Below are positions 57,759-64,000 of a DNA stretch of 64,000 bases, in pieces. The position numbers and the translations under genes were made by a program. Under the pieces are notes generated by a model. The model had not been told where the DNA came from and ran no database searches. It saw only the letters and a program-made list of their open reading frames with translations. Source of the DNA: Cycloclasticus sp. symbiont of Poecilosclerida sp. N (lineage in GTDB: Bacteria > Pseudomonadota > Gammaproteobacteria > Methylococcales > Cycloclasticaceae). Where the stretch lies: positions 1 through 64,000 of the forward strand of contig LWTM01000070.1 in assembly GCA_002101205.1 (NCBI GenBank). Reading direction: 5' to 3'. Every line of letters starts with the position of its first letter. Position 1 is the first letter of the stretch.

Positions 57759-58793
57759 ATGACAACTCAACTAAGCATTACCACACCAGATGATTGGCAT
57801 TTACATTTACGCGATGGCAATGCACTCAATACAACGGTACCTTTCTCAGCCAAGCAATTTCAACGCGCTATTGTAATGCCTAACTTAGCTCAAGCTATTA
57901 CAAATACTGACCGTGCACTTGCTTACCGGCAACGAATTTTAGATGCCGCGCCTGAGGGCAACAGCTTCCAACCGTTAATGGTTCTTTACTTAACGGACGA
58001 TACAAGCGTTGTCGACATCAAACAAGCCAGTGAAAGTAAGCACATTGTTGCCGCAAAACTGTACCCCGCTGGCGCCACAACAAATTCATCAAACGGCGTT
58101 ACTAATATTACGCGATTAGCGCCTATATTTAACGCCATGCAAACTGACGGTATTTTATTATTAGTGCACGCCGAAGTGGTTGATAGCAACGTCGATATTT
58201 TTGATCGCGAACAAGTATTTATAGACAAGCACCTTTGCGCTATTCGACGCGACTTTCCGCAACTACGCATCGTCCTAGAACATGCGACGACCCAACAAGG
58301 CATTCAATTTGTTGAAGAAAGCAACAATACTGCTGCCACGCTAACGCCTCAGCACCTTTTATTTAACCGCAACGATTTACTCGTTAGCGGTATTCGTCCT
58401 CACAATTATTGCCTACCCGTTTTAAAACGTGAAACACACCGGCAAGCATTAGTAAAAGCTGCAACTAGCGGTAGCCCTAAGTTTTTTCTAGGGACAGATA
58501 GCGCCCCACATGCAACTCAAGCCAAAGAAACTAATTGCGGTTGCGCGGGTTGCTTCACCGCCCACGCTGCCATCGAGTTGTATACCGAAGTGTTTGAAAA
58601 AGAGGACGCGTTAGATAAGCTCGAAGGTTTTTGTAGTTTTTATGGTGCTGATTTTTATGGCCTGCCTAGAAATAAATCGACAATCACTTTGATCAAAAAA
58701 CAGTGGAGCGCGCCTGAACATTACTCGTTTGGAGAACAAACACTCACACCTTTTAGACAAGAAACCCCATTAAGCTGGAAGCTTCAAACCTAA
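57759..58793 (+). CDS. pyrC: Dihydroorotase (class II)
   Basis: A 344-residue zinc amidohydrolase of pyrimidine synthesis that cyclises carbamoyl aspartate. PDDWHLHLRDG (about 10-20) provides HxH metal ligands; AKLYPAGATTNS holds the carbamylated Lys (about 98); LLVHAEVVD, VLEHATTQQGI and GTDSAPHATQAKE provide the remaining ligands including the catalytic Asp. Length and motifs match E. coli PyrC. A bidirectional terminator follows 48 bases after its stop. Confidence 0.97.
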   Translation: MTTQLSITTPDDWHLHLRDGNALNTTVPFSAKQFQRAIVMPNLAQAITNTDRALAYRQRILDAAPEGNSFQPLMVLYLTDDTSVVDIKQASESKHIVAAKLYPAGATTNSSNGVTNITRLAPIFNAMQTDGILLLVHAEVVDSNVDIFDREQVFIDKHLCAIRRDFPQLRIVLEHATTQQGIQFVEESNNTAATLTPQHLLFNRNDLLVSGIRPHNYCLPVLKRETHRQALVKAATSGSPKFFLGTDSAPHATQAKETNCGCAGCFTAHAAIELYTEVFEKEDALDKLEGFCSFYGADFYGLPRNKSTITLIKKQWSAPEHYSFGEQTLTPFRQETPLSWKLQT

Positions 58794-58840
58794 GCCAAAA
58801 ACTTCCCCCCATCCGCTTTGCTACTTTCACCCAAATAAAT

Positions 58841-58866
58841 AAAAAGCCCCTTATAAGGGGCTTTTT
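58841..58866. terminator. Bidirectional terminator between pyrC and mlaA
   Basis: AAAAAGCCCC, a six-base loop and GGGGCTTTTT form a ten-pair palindrome with A and T runs on the two sides, so it can end transcripts of both convergent genes. Confidence 0.95.
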
Positions 58867-58883
58867 ATTTTAAATCTCAGTGG

Positions 58884-59615
58884 CTATTCGTCGAGAATAG
58901 ACTCATCATCCATCGGCGGATTGCCGTCAAAAATCAAGTATTCACGGCGCTGAAAATAAGCACTGCGTCGAAACTCATAGGCGTCCAACGATGCCATATC
59001 TGCAATCTTTTTGATCGAAATTAAATCTGCTCGAGTATCCACGCCTTTCAAAGCAATCGTTGTCCACATTACATCCGGATTATGCAACCGCTGAACTGGA
59101 TCAACAGACATGTCAGCGTAAATACCCGCCGCATCACGTAATGTACTTGAACCTAAAAGCGGCAACACCACATACGGGCCAGTGCCGACACCATAAGCAC
59201 CCAATGTTTGACCAAAGTCTTCATTGTGCTTTGACATACCCATATCGGTTGCCATATCAACGAAACCTAACAGACCAAGCGTTGTGTTCACAACAACTCG
59301 CCCACCATCAGACAGCGCTTGGTTAAATTTAAGTTGCAACACGACGTTAGTAAATACAACAATATCATCTAAGTTACTGAAGAAATTTGTAATGCCTTGA
59401 TCAACAATAGCTGGTGTAATAAACTGGTAACCTTGTGCGGCAGGCTCAAGAACGTACTTATCCGCTTTTTCATTAAAATTATAAATGCCTCTATTGATAT
59501 ACTCCAAAGGGTCATTTTCTTCTTGTGATGTCAGCGACGCACAGCCAGAAAGCATCGCTATCACGATAATCGCCGTAGGTACAATCCATTTTTTCAAAAC
59601 CATGACTAATTCCAT
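58884..59615 (-). CDS. mlaA: Phospholipid transport lipoprotein MlaA (VacJ)
   Basis: A 243-residue outer-membrane lipoprotein that removes misplaced phospholipids from the outer leaflet and passes them to the Mla system. A hydrophobic signal ends in the lipobox LSGC (cysteine about 24); DPLEYINRGIYNFNEKADKY is the conserved start of the mature part, followed by AVDQGITNFFSNL-like, DFGQTLGAYGVGTGPYVVLP and LLGSSTLRDAAG. Of several in-frame Met codons, 59615 has GGAG nine bases upstream. The other mla genes are not in the window. Confidence 0.95.
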   Translation of the reverse strand: MELVMVLKKWIVPTAIIVIAMLSGCASLTSQEENDPLEYINRGIYNFNEKADKYVLEPAAQGYQFITPAIVDQGITNFFSNLDDIVVFTNVVLQLKFNQALSDGGRVVVNTTLGLLGFVDMATDMGMSKHNEDFGQTLGAYGVGTGPYVVLPLLGSSTLRDAAGIYADMSVDPVQRLHNPDVMWTTIALKGVDTRADLISIKKIADMASLDAYEFRRSAYFQRREYLIFDGNPPMDDESILDE

Positions 59616-59716
59616 CGAAAACATCTCCAAATATTTTTTAGGTCGCTTTATTTAAGCTACCGAATGATCGTTGCTTTATTATAACCTAATCTTTCCAAAA
59701 GTTAGCTATCAATAAT

Positions 59717-60334
59717 ATGTACGACGCTCGTCAAAAAATCATGTCCCAACGGTTCCGTGGTTATTTACCTGTCGTTATCGACATCGAAACCGCAGGCTTC
59801 AACGCAACCACGGATGCGCTATTGGAAATGGCAGTAGTAATACCTGCAATGGACGATGACGGTCGGCTTTTTATCCAATCGTCTCACCGTGAACACGTTA
59901 TACCGTTTGAAGGTGCAAATCTTGACCCTGCCGCCTTAAAATTCAATGGCATTGACCCATATCACCCTTTCCGGCTCGCCATTGATGAGAAAGAAGCTTT
60001 GCGGAAGTTATTCGCACCCGTCAGGGCTGCTGTTAAGGCGCAACAATGCACTCGTGCCATTTTAGTGGGGCACAACCCCGCGTTTGATATTGCTTTTATG
60101 AATGCGGCGGTAGAGCGGACTAAATTCAAACGCAACCCGTTTCATCCTTTTAGCACCTTTGACACGGCGACTTTAGGCGGCTTAGCTTATGGACAAACGG
60201 TATTAGCTAAAGCAGCTAAAGCAGCCGGCATTGAATGGGATAACGAGCAAGCTCACTGCGCGCTTTACGACGCAGAGCAAACCGCTCGTTTATTTTGCCA
60301 AATTGTTAATCAGTGGGATTCGTTTTCTCAGTAG
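59717..60334 (+). CDS. rnt: Ribonuclease T
   Basis: A 205-residue DEDDh 3'-5' exonuclease that trims tRNA and other stable RNA ends. [11 protein letters not shown] (D22, E24) is Exo [19 protein letters not shown] (about 115-132) Exo II and [15 protein letters not shown] with the catalytic His and Asp near 180 Exo III. It runs toward grxD, overlapping its 3' end by 29 bases; rnt and grxD are convergent in other gammaproteobacteria too. An in-frame Met at residue 9 is an alternative start. Confidence 0.95.
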   Translation: MYDARQKIMSQRFRGYLPVVIDIETAGFNATTDALLEMAVVIPAMDDDGRLFIQSSHREHVIPFEGANLDPAALKFNGIDPYHPFRLAIDEKEALRKLFAPVRAAVKAQQCTRAILVGHNPAFDIAFMNAAVERTKFKRNPFHPFSTFDTATLGGLAYGQTVLAKAAKAAGIEWDNEQAHCALYDAEQTARLFCQIVNQWDSFSQ

Positions 60335-60644
60335 GCGTAACGCTGTCGAGCAAAGTCTTTAATTCGCCATTTTCGAACATTTCAATCAAAATATCCGCGC
60401 CTCCAACTAGCTCAGAATTTACGTAAAGCTGCGGGTACGTCGGCCAGTTTGAATACAGCTTTAAGCCTTCTCGAACTTCATCGTCATCAAAAATATTAAT
60501 GTAAGCAAATTCGGCTTCACACGCTTGTAAAATTTGCACTACTTTGCTCGAAAAACCGCACTGCGGAAAATACGGCGTGCCTTTCATATACAACAAAACA
60601 TTGTGGCTATTTAGTTGCTCTTCAATTCTCTCGTTAACACCCAT
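60306..60644 (-). CDS. grxD: Monothiol glutaredoxin GrxD (Grx4)
   Basis: A 112-residue CGFS-type glutaredoxin that binds and transfers 2Fe-2S clusters. [20 protein letters not shown] contains the CGFS site with the cysteine at about 30, and [20 protein letters not shown] the cis-Pro and glutathione-binding region. The position 5 after KGTP is Tyr-Phe instead of the more usual xxP, still within family variation. The gene's 5' flank is an IS5-type right end (60680-60825), so its native promoter may have been replaced. Confidence 0.94.
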   Translation of the reverse strand: MGVNERIEEQLNSHNVLLYMKGTPYFPQCGFSSKVVQILQACEAEFAYINIFDDDEVREGLKLYSNWPTYPQLYVNSELVGGADILIEMFENGELKTLLDSVTPTEKTNPTD

Positions 60645-60679
60645 TTCTTACGACCTTAAACTTATTAATGTGGGAACCT

Positions 60680-60825
60680 AGCATAACATCTCAATTTTAT
60701 CGTTAAACATGTGTTTTTGTTTTATGTTCTATATTTTCTGCATAAACATGTGGTTATGTCCTTAATTTAAGCTGGTTTTGATCGTTTCTTGGGTTTTCTA
60801 TGCAACACGGCGAGCCTATCCTATA
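60680..60825 (-). repeat. IS5-type right end, inverted copy of 13898-14042
   Basis: About 94 percent identical to the other copy and identical over the 65 bases nearest to the downstream gene. Its minus-strand end lies 36 bases before the grxD start. It is continuous with the transposase remains at 60826-61150. Confidence 0.8.
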
Positions 60826-61150
60826 TAACTTAGTTCAGGCAAGGCAAACCATACCGCGTCAGCAATTTTACGCCTTTACGGATATTTAACGCCATCGCAG
60901 CGAGACCATAGACGGTGGCATTTTTAGCCAGCCCTATGAATCGAGTTCGTGCCATCCCATAGTGTCGCTTGTCTGTTGCAAAAGGAGGCTCTCCTTCGGC
61001 ACGAGTGACTGCAATGCGAGCATTACGCTCTTTGTCTGCCTACGATAAAGGGTTATTCCTATAACCTTGCGTTTATTCTGGCCTGTACGCGGCATCGCAT
61101 ATAAAGTGCTCTCATCACTCAACAATAGTGTATCTCGCTCCTAGCTATCA
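60826..61150 (-). pseudogene. IS5-family transposase relic, C-terminal part
   Basis: On the minus strand, pieces in shifting frames give LLSDESTLYAMPRTGQNKRK (about 61125 down) and then, nearer the end, RHYGMARTRFIGLAKNATV and LAAMALNIRKGVKLLTRYG-like residues with several stops and frame changes. The last block is the conserved C-terminus of IS5 transposases (compare AAMAANIRKGAK in the copy at 2450-2490). The catalytic N-terminal two thirds are missing. Confidence 0.65.
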
Positions 61151-61356
61151 TGGACAAGAATGGGTAGTTCGGGCGACCTGTATTAGAGGCGTAAGTAGAG
61201 GACAGTAATGGCTCTATTTTAGCTCACTTCGACAGTACTTCGGTATCATCAGGTCTATGAAGTATAGAGTGCTCTAAATTAGAGCCTAAAACGAAAATTC
61301 GGGCTGTGTTGAGAATGGTTTTTGCACGTCATATTTGAATAAAATTCATTGCCGAT
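61151..61356. other. Non-coding spacer
   Basis: No supported gene. It contains a short perfect inverted repeat, GCTCTAA-A-TTAGAGC, near 61270-61285, without a T run. Confidence 0.3.
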
Positions 61357-61364
61357 TTGGTGAG

Positions 61365-61500
61365 TTACGCTGTCAGCACTAGCACTGTCAGCGCGCGCAC
61401 CGCCGGTGCACGTACCGCCGGCACGCGTGCTACCTGCGCCGGCGGTGTAAGTACAAGCGTAGCGGGTGCTGTAAGTACACGTGTTGAGGTCTCGATGCGT
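61365..61500. repeat. GC-rich low-complexity patch with short degenerate repeats
   Basis: An island of clearly higher GC than its surroundings made of recurring words: ACCGCCGG appears twice and its reverse complement CCGGCGGT once, and GTAAGTACA occurs twice 27 bases apart. Read forward it gives a Ser/Thr/Ala/Gly/Val-rich string (VSTSTVSART..), without a plausible start context. It lies immediately 3' of hyuB. Origin unknown. Confidence 0.5.
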
Positions 61501-61505
61501 ACGAA

Positions 61506-63056
61506 TTACACCTTGGCTTTAATAACATATTTGCCATAACCGCCGCCGCCAGGGGTTTTTATTGTTAAGCGGTCCCCCACCTTTACTTCTACACTTACTT
61601 TGGCAGCTAAGCATTCGCCATTTAATAAATTCTCACCACTTTTCCCATCGTCACCGCCTTGTAAACCCCATGGCTTATGATGTCGGCGCTCAGTTAATAG
61701 CGTCAGCTGCGCTGATTGCAGGAACACCATTTCTCTGACCAAACCATTGCCTCCTCGATGCTTCCCTAACCCGCCTGAATTCTGTCGAATTTGATAGCGA
61801 TTAACTCTCAATGGATAGTGCATTTCTAACGACTCGATGGGCGTGTTTAGCGTATTCGTCATGTGTGTTTGCACTGCAGACAGTCCGTGATATTGTTCGC
61901 CGGCCCCCATGCCTCCGCCGATAGTTTCATAGTAATTCCAGCTGTTAGACTTTGTTTTAGCGCCTATGGCGACATTATTCATACTGCCATGACTTGCCGC
62001 AGCGATGCGACGAGGCAATGCTTTAGCAAGCGCCCCCATCGTTACATCCACCAAACGGGTGCTGGTTTCCACATTACCTGCTGCCACTGCGGCGGGTTTA
62101 ATGGCATTCACCAAAGAACCTTTCGGCGCGCGAATGCTAATCCGCTGATACACACCGAAACATGCTGGTGTATTAGCGGGCATCAAACATCTAAAAACAT
62201 AGCAAACCGCCGCCGCAATCACGGATAAAGGGCAATTAATATTGCCTCTCACCTGTTCCGCTGTGCCTGTAAAGTCGGCTACAACCTCACCATTGCCCAC
62301 GCTTAAACGCAGCTTTATTTTTATATCTTTGGCGCCTAAACCATCACCGTCCATCACATCTTCAAAACGATATTCGCCGCTAGGGATGCTCGCCAATAAT
62401 TGCTGCATCAAACGGTCGCCATAAATATTTAAATGCACCAATGCTTTTTTATAACGTTCGGCATCCATTTGTTGAACAATCGATAACAACCTGTTGCCAC
62501 CTCTATCATTAGCACTTATTTGCGCATTAAAATCGCCCATGGATTCAATCGTGTGGCCTAGCGCCTGCATAATCTCTTTAAACTCCAGCGACTTCTCTCC
62601 GCCACGCATCACTTTTACCGGCGAAATAACAAGCCCTTCTTCTTCTAAACTCGTTGCTAGCGGCATTGAGCCTGGCGTATCAGAACCAATATCTGCATGA
62701 TGTGCTCGATTGGCTACAAAACCAATTAACTCGCTTTCTACATGCACAGGAGACACTAACGTAACATCAGGTAAATGAGTGCCACCAAGATAGGGGTCGT
62801 TAAACGCCACCATGTCACCTGGGTGCCAGTTGAACAGCCCCACAATATCCTGCATGGCATACGCCATACTGCCCAAATGAACGGGTATGTGAGCCGCTTG
62901 CGCGCACAATTGGCCGCGCACATCAAACACTGCGCAGGAGAAATCCAAACGGTCTTTAATGTTAGGTGAGAAAGCCGCACGTTGTAAAACCGCGCCCATT
63001 TCATCGCACACTGACTCAATACGGCTGGAGAAAATACTTAATTCAATAGCATCCAT
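61506..63056 (-). CDS. Hydantoinase B/oxoprolinase-type subunit (HyuB family)
   Basis: A 516-residue protein of the HyuB family (N-methylhydantoinase, acetophenone carboxylase or 5-oxoprolinase beta subunits). ELSIFSSRIESVCDEMGAVL is the family start, FNDPYLGGTHLPDVTLVSPV (about 86-105) the metal-binding block, HHADIGSDTPGSMP and the C-terminal GGGYGKY end are typical. Such subunits normally act with a HyuA ATPase subunit; none lies in this window, though one may have been upstream of the deletion scar at its 3' side. Substrate cannot be told. argD diverges from it. Confidence 0.88.
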   Translation of the reverse strand: MDAIELSIFSSRIESVCDEMGAVLQRAAFSPNIKDRLDFSCAVFDVRGQLCAQAAHIPVHLGSMAYAMQDIVGLFNWHPGDMVAFNDPYLGGTHLPDVTLVSPVHVESELIGFVANRAHHADIGSDTPGSMPLATSLEEEGLVISPVKVMRGGEKSLEFKEIMQALGHTIESMGDFNAQISANDRGGNRLLSIVQQMDAERYKKALVHLNIYGDRLMQQLLASIPSGEYRFEDVMDGDGLGAKDIKIKLRLSVGNGEVVADFTGTAEQVRGNINCPLSVIAAAVCYVFRCLMPANTPACFGVYQRISIRAPKGSLVNAIKPAAVAAGNVETSTRLVDVTMGALAKALPRRIAAASHGSMNNVAIGAKTKSNSWNYYETIGGGMGAGEQYHGLSAVQTHMTNTLNTPIESLEMHYPLRVNRYQIRQNSGGLGKHRGGNGLVREMVFLQSAQLTLLTERRHHKPWGLQGGDDGKSGENLLNGECLAAKVSVEVKVGDRLTIKTPGGGGYGKYVIKAKV

Positions 63057-63161
63057 AGCTGTCTTAGTTGCTGATTTTCATAGAGAGAATTATAATATCA
63101 GCCATCAAAAACGGGTAGCCTTATTAGGTTACCTTTACTGTTTTAAATATTGAAGATCATT

Positions 63162-64000
63162 ATGAAAAATCACATCATGCCGACGTACGCATCCCTTCCT
63201 GTCCGCTTTGTAAAAGGTGAAGGCGCTTGGTTGTGGGACGACAAAGGTAATAAATATCTTGATGCATTATCCGGTGTTGCTGTTTGCGGATTAGGCCACG
63301 CACACCCCGAAGTAGCCGCCGCTATTAGTGAACAAGCGAATACGTTGATACATACATCAAACCTGTACTGCATTGATAAACAAGAAAAACTAGCAACCAA
63401 GCTGTGTGAATTGACGGGTATGAACGATGCTTTTTTTGGCAACTCGGGTGCAGAGGCAAACGAAGCCGCTATTAAGATAGCGCGCCGCTTTGCCCATAGC
63501 AAGGGTGTTGAGGATTCTATCATCGTTACCATGAATAACAGCTTTCATGGTCGGACACTCGCGACCTTAACCGCGACAGGTAATCTAAAAGTTAAAGAAG
63601 GTTTTGGACCGTTACCAGATGGGTTTCGCCACATTCCATATAATGATATTCCAGCGCTTGAAGCATTAGCGCAGCAACAAGCTAATATCGTCGCTGTCAT
63701 GGTCGAGCCTATTCAAGGTGAAAGCGGCATTAACATCCCTGCTGCTGACTATTTAAATCAATTGCGTGACATGTGCGATAAAAACGATTGGCTACTGATA
63801 CTCGATGAAATTCAAACCGGCATTGGTCGTACAGGCACTTTTTTAGCCAGTCAACAAAACAACGTTCAAGCGGATGTGGTTACTCTCGCAAAAGCACTCG
63901 GCAATGGCGTACCTATTGGCGCGTGTTTAACGCACGGTAAAGCAACCGGCTTATTAACCGCCAGCTCACACGGGTCTACGTTTGGCGGCAACCCCTTAGC
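63162..64000 (+). CDS. argD: Acetylornithine aminotransferase-type enzyme, cut by the window edge
   Basis: The first 279 codons of a class III pyridoxal phosphate aminotransferase, open to the edge. MPTYASLPVRFVKGEGAWLW then DALSGVAVCGLGHAHPEV is the ArgD-type start; NSGAEANEAAIKIAR (about 100-115) binds phosphate, FHGRTLATLTATG follows, LILDEIQTGIGRTG has the cofactor Asp (about 216) and TLAKALGNGVPIGA the Schiff-base Lys (about 246). ArgD transaminates N-acetylglutamate semialdehyde; succinyldiaminopimelate activity is also possible. It starts 105 bases from the divergent hyuB gene. Confidence 0.9.
   Translation, partial: MKNHIMPTYASLPVRFVKGEGAWLWDDKGNKYLDALSGVAVCGLGHAHPEVAAAISEQANTLIHTSNLYCIDKQEKLATKLCELTGMNDAFFGNSGAEANEAAIKIARRFAHSKGVEDSIIVTMNNSFHGRTLATLTATGNLKVKEGFGPLPDGFRHIPYNDIPALEALAQQQANIVAVMVEPIQGESGINIPAADYLNQLRDMCDKNDWLLILDEIQTGIGRTGTFLASQQNNVQADVVTLAKALGNGVPIGACLTHGKATGLLTASSHGSTFGGNPL

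Noticed and set aside
61357-61539. 60-codon Ser/Thr/Ala-rich frame across the GC-rich patch
   Set aside because: Low-complexity translation of repeated DNA words that runs into the 3' end of hyuB on the other strand; no ribosome binding site.

Overview
The window is a chromosomal segment of a moderately AT-rich gammaproteobacterium. It carries the complete division and cell wall (dcw) cluster from mraZ to ftsZ followed by lpxC, the sdhCDAB operon, a nadB/rpoE divergence, murJ-ribF-ileS-lspA, secA and rnpB in arrangements typical of Gammaproteobacteria. The left edge holds the remains of a toluene/alkene-monooxygenase-type electron transfer module (Rieske ferredoxin and ferredoxin reductase). 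This and the gene orders fit a marine hydrocarbon degrader such as Cycloclasticus or a relative; that placement is inference, since no 16S gene is present.

Layout. 1-4.5 kb is a gene graveyard: a broken luciferase-like monooxygenase, an intact reductase, a frameshifted Rieske ferredoxin, decayed IS5-type and integrase-type transposases, relics of a DUF4160/DUF2442 pair, and one intact cupin lipoprotein. 4.5-8.6 kb is the succinate dehydrogenase locus, bracketed by two assembly-factor genes (a 53-codon SDHAF4-like gene upstream, sdhE downstream). 8.7-11.7 kb holds nadB diverging from rpoE-rseA, with rseB cut short by an IS3-type relic. 12-14 kb has moeB, then mobile-element debris containing a sharply defined roughly 90-nt transcription unit (consensus promoter to terminator). 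14-22.6 kb holds murJ-ribF-ileS-lspA, ampD, nadC, a BON lipoprotein and a DiaA/GmhA-type SIS protein. 22.6-26 kb has a yraN remnant, lpoA, rsmI and the RNase P RNA. 26.7-45.4 kb is the dcw cluster, almost every junction overlapping by 1-16 bases, under a promoter with MraZ boxes. 45.4-52.4 kb has dciA, an M23 peptidase, a scrambled glcD/AAA fragment, secA, argJ and a Nudix-ThiE fusion. 52.4-54.4 kb is again IS debris around a carbonic anhydrase and a DUF2721 protein. 54.4-64 kb holds nadA, aspS, an FmdB-type protein, pyrC, mlaA, rnt, grxD, an IS5 relic, a GC-rich low-complexity patch, hyuB and the start of an argD-like aminotransferase running off the window.

How the genes fit together. All three de novo NAD genes (nadA, nadB, nadC) occur here but at separate loci. 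The dcw genes supply septal peptidoglycan precursors and the divisome; murJ, lpoA, ampD and the M23 peptidase act on the same wall; lpxC, mlaA, lspA, the BON lipoprotein and the sigma-E genes serve the outer membrane.

I found no CRISPR array, no tRNA or rRNA gene, no intact transposase and no clear new multigene defence or biosynthetic system. The most unusual points are the small promoter-to-terminator unit near 13.3 kb, the two assembly factors around sdh, the pattern of decay (about ten IS relics, no live one) that clipped rseB and abuts the start of murJ, and the separate deletion of yraN.
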